Source of the DNA: Eucalyptus grandis
Lineage: Eukaryota > Streptophyta > Magnoliopsida > Myrtales > Myrtaceae
NCBI RefSeq assembly: GCF_016545825.1
Contig: NC_052616.1
Span: forward strand, 5,332,001-5,396,000
DNA length: 64,000 bases
Direction of reading: 5' to 3'
The notes beneath the pieces are model-generated. The model did no database searches, was not told where the DNA came from, and was given only the letters and a program-made list of their open reading frames with translations. The position numbers were made by a program, and so were the translations under genes. This document shows, in pieces, positions 24,021 through 36,602 of the stretch; within the stretch, counting starts at the first letter, position 1, and every line of letters starts with the position of its first letter.

Positions 24021-27000
24021 TATTCCACGCGCACTTCGTCTTTGAGTCATGGGAGCAGAACATTCCGACGCCGAACCAGGCAATGCGGCGGGAAAAGTGG
24101 AGAGATTAGGGTCGAGATCACTCGGAAAAAGCAAAAGCCCAAAATGTGATGCAATAATCTCCCGTTTAGCACATGATTATATCCTTTGAAATCCTCGTTT
24201 AAGCTGAAAGCGAGTGGAGTGGGGGCACAGTCCAATGCATCATTAGGCCGATCCACCAATAATCAAAGGCATGAAAAGCGAGTTATCTCGACTTATTATG
24301 TTAAACGTGGGGCATGCTTGAGCAGTGGAGAGAGCAGTCCACTATACTTCTGCAGAAAGGGGGGAAGAAAAAAGGGGATACGAGTGGGCAGAATGTGATG
24401 CACGAGGTGCAAATGCAAACGCGTGCGAACGCTACGAGACAAGGGGGCGTGATAGGTTTTCTTTTAGTGAAGGGGTTCGGGCGACATGCACGCGACAAGA
24501 CGCGATGGCATGATGAAGGTCTGGTCGTCTTTTGGAAGGGAGTTTTTACGTGTGATGGACTCGTCGTGTCTGTCGCCTTCGGCGAAAGCAGACCAACGCC
24601 GACCATGTGCCCCACAAGGTAGGACGACTGAGACGGTCATGGACGGAGCGGGGCAGGGGATGGGAGAAAGAACAGGCAAAGGAGGGAGGGAGAAGAAGCT
24701 CCTTGAGGAGTAGGTTTGATGATAGGGAAATTTACCCTTTAGTCTGTTGAAGTTTGTTGGTAAAAACAAATCAAATCAAATGCATGTTTCCTTGTCTCGC
24801 ATAGGAGAAATGGAAGAAAGTTGGTCAATTAATAAGTGTGGGGTTTCTTTTGTATACTTAAAAGAATGATTGGGTGTGGACTAGACCCCACCATACCCAT
24901 GAATAATTGCGCAAATTTGGCGCACTTAGCACTTGGCGGTTTAATTAGTACTAACCCCTTGTTATTTTATTTTTTATTTTTATGGTTATGTTATTAATTT
25001 TAATTAATTCAAAGATTGCTTTTTGTTTTTGAGAATTTTCGAAATTATCTTTAAAAAATCGAAATTTTATTTAAAAAAATTATTAATTAATTATTCCGAA
25101 TTTTGTTTGTGCCTTTTCAAGACAACTTTTGGAAAAGATACCTATTTAGTTTGCAACTTTTCTCGAAGGGTTGCATTTGTTCGTTTTTCAACTTTTTCTG
25201 AATGGACGTCTTTGTTCAATTGGGCAATTTTCAAAGACACATTTGTTCATTTTTTGCAATTTTTCACAAAGAATTACTTGTGTTTTTAAAAGTGTTTTAT
25301 ATATATATACGTGTCAATTCTCATAAGAACGAGAGTGATCTTTTTTATCTTTTCGAGCATTCTTTATGAAAATTACAGCCATCCTTTCAATTGTTTCCTA
25401 GAGAGACTTTAGAGAAATACAATAATTGCTATTTAGTATTATCATTTTTTAGACTTTGTTGTATCCTGGAAAATATTTACCGGTGACTTTTAGCAACATT
25501 GTGGGGTAAATAAATCCTTAAAGAAAGTGATATCACGTCTCAAAATCCGACTTGATTACTCTGAAGATCTGACTTCTTTGTTCTACTCAATTCGAAGCCA
25601 TATTTTCCTAACATAGTCACGATCACGTAAGGTAGCTCGAACAATGGAGGCATGGTGTGACCCACATGCGAAAACCACGATGTCATCTCGCGTAGGTTAC
25701 ATAAGAAGGTACATTTTGGAAAGTTTGGTAATGGGCGGATCTTATATTCCCTATCAAAGTTACAAGTGTGTCTATTTACGAATTTCACTTCACCCTATTA
25801 AAGTTGGCACTTTCCGCAAATTATTGCGCCCTTATGTATAGATAGAAATGATGGCATGTCAAGACTATTTTGGCGCCACAAAGGGCACACCCACTTTTTA
25901 AACACACGTCCCATCTGTCATAGCTATGAAAATATCGGTTTTTTTGGCTCCTATAAGGTAATTCGGCAATCACTTCACTCGACTGTAACTTACAGACGGA
26001 TGCTTCCAAGAATCATAACGTCAATTCACGTTTCGCTGAAAACCCTCGATTCATGACAAAAGTAAGACACAACATCGCCTCCGCTATATACACAGCACAT
26101 GACCCGAACATGTCAAGAGAATCGATGTGAACCTCGCCTCGTGCACGACTTTTCTTAATCAGAAGCATGGGATCCATACTACGAGTTACCTCGGCTACAA
26201 ATCGAGATGATGTCGATGCGGGCATTTCATCAATCAGACAACTGGTCGTACAGAAAGCGACGAGGATTGAAGAGTGTTTTTGGTCGCACCGCCCCACGAG
26301 GGCAACGAGGGCGTCGCTCCCGCAATCTTCTGGACTTCTACTGTCGATATCTGACCACATGGAGTGCGATTTTGATCCCCTGGAAAGTAAAGACCTTTTC
26401 ATGTTTTGTCCTTTCCCATTACCCGTACTCACGAAGGACCGTAAAATTTCGTTCGTAAAGCGCGTACCTTTTTTCTTTTCCGTACCGGTAAATTATAATA
26501 AATATTGGTAAAAAGCAAAGGGTATTGTTTTAAACGATTTTTAGTGGTCTGTAAATGGTTGATTTTGTGTACCAAATTATACACTTTTATCTGCACGACT
26601 TGCTGGCATTTCGAATTTATTAAGTTTCAATACGAAATTGTTATCCTAAGTTAGAGTTACTTACCAACTTTTGTTAGGTTAATGTACCAATGGATTTTCG
26701 GTTGCCAACTCTAACTTACGTTGCTTATCAACTCATAGTGTTTTCAAATTTACAATCTTTCATAATAAGTAAGCAACTTTTATTTATCTTGATAAAAAAA
26801 TACCTTACTTTTGCTAATTCTTTTCAAAGAATGCCATTTCAAATTAACGCGATCCCTCAACTTTTTTTCAAATAAAAAACCCACTTGGTATTGGGTTGTC
26901 AACCCTCATTTAAGTTACTCACCCACATTTGTTTTCTTAATTTGCCAACATTTTTCTTTTTTCATCGTTTATACACTTTAATTTCTATATTTTCACAATA

Positions 27001-27699
27001 CCCTAAATTAGATCACCAACTCTTTCAGAAATTATCAACCTCAATGAGAGTGACCCACCAACTTCTTCGATTAAGTCTCACGGCAAGTTTTTCTTCAAAC
27101 GGTTCTTTTGACACAAAGGAATATATTCATATTTTTAAGAATAAAACAACAGAACTGTCGATGTTAATGAGTGATTCCGATCCAAAAGGTCGGTAATTAC
27201 GCGTCGAAGTACATCATCACTCTGGTCCAAGTGGGCGTGTCCCAAGTCCACCATTCGGATACAGTCTGATTGTGTCGCTGAGCGTACGGGAAGACCTCAT
27301 TGGATCGTACACGAAGTGGATCATTGACGATCGAGGGTTGTTTCCCACTGGCCGGAGTAAGAAAGTTGACTTTTGCAATATGAAAACTCACGATGGAGAG
27401 GAGGCCAGGAGTAAACGCCTTCCCGTGGCCGTGCGATGTGGAATGCCTTTTTCCAAGTCATCCGCTCGTTGCAGCTTCTTCTTCAAGTCGCACTTTGGTT
27501 GGTCTGAGAGAGAGAGAGAGAGGGTGACAAGATTGTTTTGAAGACATAATCATGGTTCTACGCGTCACCGGAAAACTTAATTTCTTTGGTAGGTCTACCG
27601 GGAAATTTGGAACTCTTTAATGAGTGATGTGACGGCATTCCAAACGAATTAAATCCGTATATCGAAGGGGATGGATTCGCGAAGTCTTTAAAGCCCTAT
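24021..27699. other. Intergenic region without a supported gene
   Basis: A GC-richer patch at 24.05-24.7 kb and another at 25.6-26.5 kb have overlapping short frames on both strands, but none has a domain or continues through splicing. AT-rich sequence with 'ttaccaactttt / cttaccaac' phrases fills 26.5-27.1 kb. A short GA run lies near 27508-27522. The GC patches may be remnants of old genes or element cores. Confidence 0.4.
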
Positions 27700-28265
27700 T
27701 TATTAACATTCATTTTTTCTGTTTATGAACAAAATTTCTATTTTTTATTTTTTTAGGGAACAAAAAAAAGAACAGAAACGCATTTGTTTGCGTTTTTGTT
27801 CCAAATCTATTTTTTTTGTTCCCAGTAACACATTTGGAACGAGAAACGAGAAACAAGAAAAACATATTTTTTTGTTTCTCAAATAATTTTTAAGAACAAA
27901 TTTTCTATCTCCTCTTGTGTAGGTTCGGCGAGCCCGAGCTCACCCAGCCACCGGCCTAGCGGTGGCCCGGCGAGGCCGAGCCTCGCCGGCGCGGCCTCAC
28001 CGGCGTGGGGCAAGGCTAGGTGAGGCCGCCGGCCATGGCCGAGGCCAGCGATCGGCCAAAAGAAGAAAAAAAGAAAAAGAAAGAAAATAAAAATATTAAA
28101 AAATTAAAAGAAACAAAAAAGAACACAAATTTACTAAACATGTTTTGTTCATTTTTTATTTTAACAAGTTTACCTAAACGCTTTTTTTCTGTTCAAAATT
28201 TGTTCTTTGGAGCAGAAATAATTTTTTCTATTTATGTTTTCTGGAACAAATTTTTAATAAAAATA
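27700..28265. repeat. Dispersed element with GC-rich core and poly-purine arms
   Basis: AT-rich arms (gaacaaaatttctatttttt.. on the left; ..tttgttctttggagcagaaataatttttt on the right, partly inverted) flank a GC-rich core 'ggcgaggccgagcctcgccggcgcggcc' at about 27925-28060. The core, the following 'cgatcggccaaaagaagaaaaaaag' and the 'aaaatattaaaaaatta' arm recur at 39770-40080. No coding capacity; superfamily unknown. Confidence 0.55.
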
Positions 28266-28982
28266 TTACCTAACCGCCTTAAGTGTTCTACAGAAGTCAA
28301 TTGTCGCTCGATAGAAAGAGCTGGCATTAACATTTATTACTTCGCCTGCTGTTGCACGAGGCCGACACTTGATTTGATGATGCTTTTTCCCGTCATGCAC
28401 GGATGAAACTTGCGCAGCTTGCGGGACCTCGATTGACATTATTTTGTGGAAAAGTTTATTTTCTTGTTTCGAGGAAATGGACATATGTGACGATAGCCGC
28501 TTTGTTAGCTACATTCATTCACAGTTTTAGGAACTAACAAAATTCTAACATTCCATGCTAAAATAATACAATTTTGTTTTTCTGTACGGATAATTTAAAA
28601 TAAATGTTCATAAGTGTCAAGGAATTGTCATTGGTAAAAAAGATGATCGATTACTTTTTCACTAAGTAACTTTCTAGTAACTTACCGACACTTTCAAGAA
28701 ATTCTCAATTTCTTTTTATATAATGCATAATGATTGTTTCTTTCACTAACTTACCTGTCTTTATTTGCATAACTTAGCAAATTTTTTAATGTTAAAACAG
28801 TTATACTACAAAATTTCCAACCTTATCTATAGCAATATACCAACTTTTATCCAATTAAATTATTAACTATTTTTCGGTCAGACTTTATTTTTTTACAGTT
28901 CCAAACTTCTCTATTGAGTTACTCATCTTTGATCGACTAGAAGCATATCAAATCACACTATGTGAAGGCTCATGAAACACGG
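28266..28982. other. AT-rich spacer
   Basis: No gene supported. Confidence 0.5.
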
Positions 28983-29528
28983 TTGCCATATGAACCGATT
29001 ATGAACCGATTAACTTCAAATCTTTTGACTTATACAAATTACTCTGACTCAAATCTTAACATGTGACCTGCTATTCTCAGCCGAGAATCCTCAAATGGTC
29101 CCCCACTAATTACATCAATTTCGGCGTTGTAATGAACATCTTATGTTCCTTGTACCAAAAATACTCTTCCATAAGATAGGACTTGCGACACCGGGGTCAT
29201 TGATCGGGTAGATGACTGCATAGTACTCTAATAAATGCTCTCAATTTACACATTCAGTCACCATTGCCTTATGAATCGATTGAGTTCAAACCTTTTGACC
29301 TATACATGTCACTTTGACCCAAATCCTAACATGTGACCTCCTATTCTTAGTTGAGAATCCTCAAATGGTCCCTAGCAACTACAACAACTTTGGTGTTGTA
29401 ACGAACATGTTATGTTCCTCGTACCAAACTTACTCTTCCATAAAATAGGACTTGCGACACCACATTGACCGTGTGGACGACCGCATGTTACTCCAATAAA
29501 TGCTCTCAATTTACGCATTCGGTCACCG
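28983..29528. repeat. Two-copy tandem repeat, unit about 265-280 bp
   Basis: The segments 28983-29262 and 29263-29528 align along their whole length: 'ttgcc.tatgaa.cgatt', 'ctaacatgtgacct.ctattct', 'gagaatcctcaaatggtcc', 'cttatgttcct.gtaccaaa', 'taggacttgcgacacc' and 'aataaatgctctcaatttac.cattc.gtcacc'. The first copy carries an extra 'atgaaccgatt'. No frame spans them. The unit sequence differs from the 22.9-24.0 kb array although the lengths are similar. Confidence 0.8.
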
Positions 29529-29611
29529 TCTATCCAAATGAATGGCGTGTGCAAAGGACCAATAGACACTAATTTTGGGAATACATACACAACACAAAAA
29601 GGCTTTCGCAA

Positions 29612-30040
29612 TGCATGCCATGCATGCTCACCTTCTCTTCAAGCTCGTGAAACTACACTTTTGTTTGTCTTCATGCCGATCGAGACTCACGCAATTGATA
29701 GATATAAGGTTTTTTCCACGAAAAGTAAAAGGGGGACCGTGAGTGACATGCTTTGAATATAGAAACCAAGCTGAAGTTATCGAATGTTTGACAGTTGACT
29801 TAAGATTTCGTCATCCATAGCTAGCCAAGAAGAAAGTTTAACTCGTCACGGTGTGAAACTTGGAAGCCCAAGAAGTTGAAGATGAAGATGAAGCAGAAGA
29901 AGCATTTCAAATGAACTTTGGCATCTTTCTCTCTCTCCCTCCCCTTCCAGGAAACTGCATGAAATTGCAGAAAAAGGCTCTCTACCTTTCACATCTGTTT
30001 TCCTCCTTTCCGGCCACTCTCTCTCTTTTCTTTTCAACTT
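29612..30040. repeat. Block C, copy 1 (ERF 3' flank without its ERF)
   Basis: This region matches 41563-41930, which lies directly downstream of the ERF locus at 40.8-41.5 kb. Shared text runs from 'atgcatgctcac.ctcttcaagct.gtgaaact' through 'gacagttgacttaagatttcgtcatccatagctagccaagaa' to 'ggaaactgcatgaaattgcagaaaaa'. It is the 3' flank of a lost ERF copy and the left edge of the most decayed duplicated module. No coding frame. Confidence 0.75.
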
Positions 30041-30467
30041 TCCCCCTTCTTGAACTCGCCTGCCTAATTACGACGGACCGAGGACGAGATGGGCATCCCC
30101 AGGTTGACTCTGGACGGAATATTTCGAGCGGGACAAGGTGCCCGATCATGTGCTTGCAAAGTTTGACATTCGTACATGCATGAGATTCGATTAAAATAAA
30201 GCGCGAAGGTGGCGTTGTGTTTTTGCTAAAGGCAACATCTTTGAATAATCCAGTGTAGCGGGATACGATCGGCTTCGCATGCCAGCGAATCCGGATGAAT
30301 TCACGATGCCAAACTGAAGTAGGGTTCCTCAATGTTGACCGATGAACATTCAAAAAGAAGAGGAAAAAAAGGACATAAAGATATGTTCCCATCTGTTCCT
30401 TTTTAAAAAGCTAGTCTTCTTAGAAAAATCTCAAAACCATATAATTAGACTTCTACTGTAGTATTGA

Positions 30468-30920
30468 AGGAAAAATATTCCAAAAAATCATAAGTTTTTA
30501 TGCACTTTTGCCAATTTAGTTTTAAACTTTTCAATTTTATTAATTAAGTCATGAACCTTTTTATATTTTACCAATGAATTTCATCCAGCTAATTTTGTTT
30601 GGAAATCGCTTACATGAATGCCGATTGTTCTACGTGACATAAGCTAATCTAGACAATTTTTTTATTTTTTATTTTTTTGAATTTCCTTTTTTTCTTTCAT
30701 TTTTTCATTTTTTATTCTTTGTGCCACACGAGGTTCATTGGCATCAACCGTGCCATATAGGAAGGCCAACATTGATGTCAACAATTTTCGGTCAAAATTG
30801 GCCAGATTGACTAAATTGGCAAAGTGTAAAAAATGTTTAGAACTCAATTGACAAAATCAAAAAGTTTATGACATAATTAATAAAAATATAATAGATTTAA
30901 GATTTTTGGGACAATTTTCC
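30468..30920. mobile_element. Mutator-like non-autonomous element with 9-bp target duplication
   Basis: The element of 453 bp is flanked by exact 9-bp direct repeats tagtattga (30459-30467 and 30921-30929). Its ends are inverted: the left reads (a)ggaaaaatattccaaaaaatc and the reversed right end reads ggaaaattgtcccaaaaatc. Inverted similarity continues inward for more than 150 bases, including 'caattttattaatta' and 'ttaccaatgaatttcatcc..aattttg..' against the right arm. Long inverted ends with a 9-bp duplication are typical of Mutator-like elements. There is no transposase. This copy defines the ends of family R. Confidence 0.8.
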
Positions 30921-30929
30921 TAGTATTGA

Positions 30930-32389
30930 GGGTATGTTGATGTAGCGTTAGTATAAAGTTATAATGACCAAAGGGGATTGATTTGGCATCTAAGATTGCT
31001 CAACTAATGATTATAACAAATGCTCATGATGGTCATCGAGATTTGTTTATCAATTGATTTGGCGAAATTGAAATTAGTCATGTGTCAATCGCAAATTTAT
31101 TTCGATGAGCGTTTGTGATAAACACAGTGTTGTTGCTAAGAGAGATAAATAAAAGTTGGCAAAAAATTAAAAAAGAAGAGAAAAAAGATATAAATTTGTA
31201 AACTGTCAATAAGAGTTGGTAACTTTGTAAAAGTTTTGAGTAATCATCAGTAGGTTACGCCGACATAATTTCTTTTCACGCTTACCCACTTCTTCATAGA
31301 TCTGATCTGTCGGCACCCACTTCAAAAAAAATTTCCATGAAATTGACTTGACATTTCTTCTTCTCATGAAATCTAACCACTCGACCACATATTATGTTGA
31401 CCCCAATTGGATTAGTCAACGGTCTTGCCACATAGGTCACGCTAGAATTAGGTGGAGAAGAACGACTCCGACTCGTGCGCCCAAAATATGGAAAAACACA
31501 CAAAACGGATGACTTAAACAGGATTTAAGCTATTGAATGACTAACTCTTTTATCATATTTTTTTTAAATCCTGTTTAAGATGATCTGCTGAATTTTATCT
31601 GTATTGGCTGCTGATGGGGAATTCCCATTTACAACTACTCGTTAATTAATAATGAATGAATGGTATATGAACGAGAAAATTACATACCTCTCCTCTCAAA
31701 AAATAGTCTTAAAAATCACAAATTACCATATAAATTTCCCGCATGTTGCACAAGTGTTGGGAAAAGTCCGAGAAATCTAGACTTCAACATGTTAAAGCAT
31801 TAATATGCTAAACTACATATTTATCTAACAGCTTAAATTTTTTTAGATCGGTTGATGATCATCTTAAAATGTTGACATTGAGAAACACGATTGTATGGCT
31901 ACATATGTCGGTGCTTTTGAATTGAATTTAGACCCCTTCGATTCTTTTTTTATTATTATGTGTGTGGTTTTACATTGAACGAAAAGACATTGATCTGATG
32001 TAAAGTCTTCTTTTGTCACCCTTTAATTTGCCTGGCTCTTCTCGAGTTCAAACCGCAGATTTCTTCCTTGAAATTACTCGACTGAAGGGAGAAGGCTAAT
32101 CGATTCTTTCTCCATCTGAAACCTTTCTTTTAAAAAGCGCATTTTGTCAACAAAATGGCAAATCGTCCTATTCTTTTGCTTTTTTAAATGGATGAAGTCC
32201 CAATTTTTAACAGAGCACAGGACAAGGCACAGGAGTTATAGCTTACCAAACTCCCAGTTCTTATGCATAAATTATCTCTGCCTAATTATTATTATTTTTC
32301 AAAAAAGTTACGGTCAACTGTTTTATATGATTCGACAAATAACTCGAATATCTGGGCGATTTTTTTTCTACCTTACCATAAATTGTTTT
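30930..32389. other. AT-rich spacer
   Basis: No gene supported. At 31.0-31.3 kb phrases such as 'aaaagttggcaa / agagttggtaac' recur without clear periodicity. Confidence 0.5.
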
Positions 32390-33060
32390 TAGTAGATCTT
32401 ATCATCTACATGTTTTTATAATCTGCAAATTTCTATCGATATATGTGCAATTTGTACATCATAGTAGGTAGGAATTAATGCAGTCTGACAAATAATTTTT
32501 TTTATGACAAATGACCCCATCTCTTATCTAAATATACATCGTTCAAATTGGTAATTGGCCCGGGGGGTCCATGGTCCACGAAGAGGTCCATCCCTAAAAT
32601 GTGAGGCACATTTCAAGAGATTTGACTTAGATAGACTCAGGAAATTACTGTTCAATTTCTTTATTTCTCATAATGAACTTTTTACTTATTAAAAAAAAAG
32701 CAAAATTTTTTTGCACTCTTTTTTTTTATTAATCACGTTAATGCCTGCTAACAGATATTGAAGGTCAAAATGATTGATGTGAACTTAACTAGTTTCGGGA
32801 CCACGTAGGGTTATGAGTCAATTGCTAAGCAAATGATTAAATGGCATTGCCATTTTACCAACGAGAAGTATTGAGATGGTTGTAGAAAATTTCACAAAAA
32901 TATTGTGAAAAATGGCTCTATCGAAACCAAATGGTAAAAAAATTAAAATGCGTTCAAAATGCTTTATGTACTTTTCTTTGCAACATAAGGATGAACCCTA
33001 ATTATTTAATTACTATGCATTAATTTGTGTATTTTTCATAATTTAGGGGAGATCCCTCAA
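32390..33060. repeat. Block B, copy 1
   Basis: Matches 41925-42520 and 49186-49640. Shared text includes 'tcatctacatgtttt.tat', 'gtgcaatttgtac', 'tctgacaaataattttttt.atgacaaatgaccccatctcttatctaaa', 'gaagaggtc.atccctaaaatgt.aggcacat', 'actagtttcgggaccat' and 'gagatggttgtagaaaat'. No coding frame. It keeps its position between the ERF flank and the VRN2-like 5' copies in each module. Confidence 0.8.
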
Positions 33061-33762
33061 GGTTGTCATGGTTCCCAGCTCAAACCCTTCTCTTGAACTC
33101 ACCAATAAATAAGTTTTGACAATTAAGTAGTAATCATTTCACAATGATTGGGAGAATATTTTTTAAATATAATTATTTGTATCACTTAAAAATAAATAAA
33201 CAAAAAATATTTTCATCACGTATAAGAATATTTAAATGTAAATTATCATCGATAATGTAAATATTTTTCATTAATTAATTAATTAAAAAAATCAATCAAT
33301 CATCTATCTGAAAATATTCTTTCAAATTTTTCGTTTTTTGCAAAACAAATATCTCGTCCAAGCGGACCTTGAAATCAACATCATAAACCTTTGACTAATC
33401 GATTTCCCCCTTTCTTTCTACTCTCTCTTCATCTAAATAAAAAAGACAAATAATAATTAGCACGTCTCCGACTCCTAAAGGGTCTCACTCTCACATCAAT
33501 ATTTTCTAAAGTCTAGCTTCTTTCCTCTCTTTTTTTCTCCCTCCCTTTTTTCACTTTCATATCCTCCCTTAGACTAAATAGATTTCAATTCGGACCTGCA
33601 CTTGGACCTGCACTTAAATGTTGAAGAGCTTTTAGAGCTTAGTTAAGACTTCAATTTAGACTTTGTATTGCCGTGGCGGTTCTTGACCACAAATTTACTG
33701 TTCTTTCGGCCCCATGAAGTCTTGAAATTTGACTCCCCATGCGGATGGGGAAATCGCTTTAT
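33061..33762. other. Spacer between blocks B and A
   Basis: AT-rich, with a duplicated phrase 'ggacctgcacttggacctgcactt' at about 33594-33617. No gene supported. Confidence 0.45.
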
Positions 33763-34655
33763 CTCACGTCCTACGAAAAGCAAATTTCTATTTCGATTAG
33801 TTAGTGATCACCAGACGAGCTCGAATTAAGTTCACAAGTCAGGCCCGATTGTTGCCAAATCTTTGTCGTAATCTAAAAATTGCATCGAAATGCTCGAGCC
33901 GAATGGAGCGGGCCAATTTAATTTTTAGAGATAAATTTCAATTTTCATCATTTTCAAAAGGTCGGTTTCATTTTGTTTCTCCGTTTCTTGTAATTTCTTT
34001 TTTTTGACAGACCTTAGTTTTTACTTGCGTTTTTTGAGCTTGATTTGTGTGTAACCCCTACAAGGCTCTAATAACTAGGCCTCGTTATTAAATCTTTTCT
34101 TTTTAAACGAGAGTAATCGACTTGGACTGGGTGCGTTCGTTGTGCGAAAAATAGATTATAATAGCTTATATCGCTTACAAAAATTCAAGAATGAAAAATA
34201 TTTCTCACCAACGAAAATGTCAAGACTGAAAACATTTTTTATTGACTAATTATTTTAAGCAACATAAATGATTATTATTTGGAGAATTTTTTTTTAAATA
34301 TTTATTTTCGGTGAAACAAACGGAATATAAGATTAAAAAAAAAAAAAAACATAAATTATCCCACGTATTTAAACCCAACCCAACCTCCTTCCGAAACATG
34401 AAAAAGCACACATGATGAGTGGGCCAATCAAGCCGGCCCACGCTACATATAACTCCTCGCATTTTTTCAAGAAAAAAAGACAAAAAAAAATCGACCAGAA
34501 ATTAAGCAGGATAAGCCCTCATTTCGGGCCGAACGAGTTGAACGGGCCCCACTTGGGCCCAGTTGGACGACTCCGCCATTTCCAGGCCCGCCCGAATTTC
34601 TCTTCGGGCTCGATGCTAGTAAGCCATTGGGCCTACCATTAGCTCCGCATAATTC
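33763..34655. repeat. Block A, copy 1
   Basis: Matches 37030-37898: 'cacgtcc.(a/g)cgaaaa', 'tgttgcc.aatctt', 'gagataaatttcaattttca', 'ttttcaaaaggtcggtttcattttgtttctccgtttcttgt', 'tgtaacccctaaggctcta'-type text, 'catgaaaaagcacacatga.gagtgggccaatcaagc' and 'ctaccattagct'. This copy has an extra segment of about 60 bp near 33800-33845. No coding frame. Confidence 0.75.
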
Positions 34656-35254
34656 GTCTTCACAAGTCCAATATTTGGATTAACACATATCCGTGTCGTT
34701 TCATCGTGGTACTGGACTAATAACTCCTCCAAATTCCCAAACCCTATGTCCAATCTCAATTTTATCCCTAATTTCTTGTGTCTAAAATAAAATTCTCAAT
34801 TTTTTTCACTCTAGTCCTAAATTCGCACATTCATCCAAAAAATATCTCTGATTTCTTCTTGATAATCAACATCGAGGTTTCGACAATTATCGTTTAACTG
34901 ACCTTAATGTTGATAATTCTAAGGAAACTAATAATGATTTTTGGGTGGGTGGGTGGGTAAATTTGGAACTAGAGTGAAAGTTTGAGATTTTTTTATCCAA
35001 AAAAAAAGTTTGGAGCAAAATTGAGATTGAATATAAAGTTGAGAATTTTTTTAAGGGAGGCCTTGTTGCCCATATATGAAGAAAGTGTAGCAATCCTTCC
35101 ATCAATACAAAAATTACATCACTCTATTTGGTTTAAAAATTAAGAAAATTATGAAATTATTCATATCTTTTTTTCTTAGACAAAAAAATACTAGTATATG
35201 AACGATGGAATTTGTATTGGATGAAAAAAATAAAGTCCGGTAGTAAAAAGAATG
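34656..35254. other. AT-rich spacer
   Basis: No gene supported. A phrase ('cctaatttcttgtgtctaaaataaaattctcaatttttttcactctagtcctaaatt', about 34768-34825) recurs at 47893-47960 and 47970-48050, just upstream of the intact ERF, so part of this spacer is also shared. Confidence 0.5.
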
Positions 35255-35890
35255 AGTAAATGTATTGAAAGTCCTAAAATTTATAAAAATTGTAATCAAG
35301 CTCTAAAATTTGTCAAATTTGTCCAACTATGTCATTCGGTTAACCTTTGTCCAATTTGACTAACATAAAATACTAACATAGATTTTTTTTAATTATTTTA
35401 TTTTTCTTACGCAGCAATTTGATATGGCTAAAATATGAAAAATATGACCAAGACGATGCCATTTTGGTCTTAATTTGATTTTTTAAGTTTAAATTAGATA
35501 TAAAAAAATGCGTAAGGAGCACTAAACTAGCTAGTGCTTAACCATCGTTGAAAGGTGTCAATGATGGTGAGGCAAGGGTCAACTGAGGTCGTTGGACCTC
35601 GTCCAATCGGCAATGACCCTAGCTAACCACGAGTGAGACCTCTAATTTAAATATATTAAGATTAAACAAATAGATTTGGATGAAAATGACGCCATTTTGG
35701 CTTTGTGTTTCATATTTTATCCATGTTAGCACCACATAGGAGAGAGAAATAATTAAAAAAAATTAGTGTTTTTCATTAACTAAATTAGACGGAGTTAATC
35801 GAATAATTTTATTGCACCGATTTGACAAATTTTTAGTCTTGCAACTTTTAAAATTTTAGGACCAAAATTGCAAGTTCTTGATAAGTTCTA
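35255..35890. repeat. Inverted-repeat element related to family R
   Basis: The left arm ('gtcctaaaatttataaaaattg..ctctaaaatttgtcaaatttgtccaa..gttaac') is complemented by the right arm ('..gttaatcgaataattttattgcaccgatttgacaaatttttagtct..aattttaggacc'). The core includes a repeated 'gacgccattttggct' phrase (about 35452-35468 and 35688-35704) in flipped arrangement and a GC-richer 'gaggcaagggtcaactgaggtcg' patch. No coding capacity. Confidence 0.55.
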
Positions 35891-36585
35891 GGACGCCCAT
35901 GATAACCATTGTATTTTTGTTCAAAAATAATTTTTTTGTTCCGACTTGTTTTGGAACATAAATTTGTTTGGTGACCTAATTTTATTTTTTAATTTATATA
36001 ACAAATTTTCAATTTAGAAATAGGTTTGGAACAGAATTGAAACGTAAACATTTGTTACTTTTTTATTTACGGAACATAAATGATAAATAAGAACTCTTTT
36101 CATCGCTTGTCCTCTCTACTAGTCGATTACCATTAGCTGCCGTCGGTTGCCGGTCGTTGTCCACCACCCTTAGAAAGCAGAAATTTTGTGAATTTCGAGA
36201 GGGTAATGGGAATTTATCATCTTTGAGGAAAAAATGTCGAGGAGCTAGTAATTTATTACTAATCGCATCTTTTCTTGATTTTGCTCAACTTATTTATTGA
36301 CATGCCTATTGAGAATCTGAAATTTCAATAAGGTGTTAATATAATAGTTTGAGCACTCCTTTTGAGCAACAATAAGATATTATTGGTCCGAAATTCTATT
36401 GTGGAAATAGAAATTTTATGTCGTTAGCGAATACGAATTTTTTGCTGAGAAACTAATTCAAAAATAGAAATAAAAATATTATTTCTTTTTTAAAAATTAA
36501 TTTCTGATCAAAATGGTTCGCACCTTCAAAATGTTCTATTTTTTTATCACTAAAAAGAAATTAGAATTCATTGAAAATCAAGCCA
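35870..36585. repeat. Block D, copy 1
   Basis: Matches 42521-43180: 'attgcaagtt..tgataagtt.taggac.c.catgataaccatt', 'tttggtgac.taattttattttttaattt', 'caatttagaaataggtt.ggaac', 'cgctcgtcctctctacta', 'gcagaaattttgtgaattt.gagagggtaat', 'ttctattg.ggaaatagaaatttt'. It runs directly into the promoter-only VRN2-like copy, just as block D copy 2 precedes the next VRN2-like copy. No coding frame. Confidence 0.8.
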
Positions 36586-36602
36586 CGTCAGCTCACGTCT
36601 GC

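Noticed and set aside
26013..26511. Overlapping frames of about 110-140 codons on both strands
   Set aside because: No recognisable domain, no promoter or splice support; possibly the decayed core of an element.
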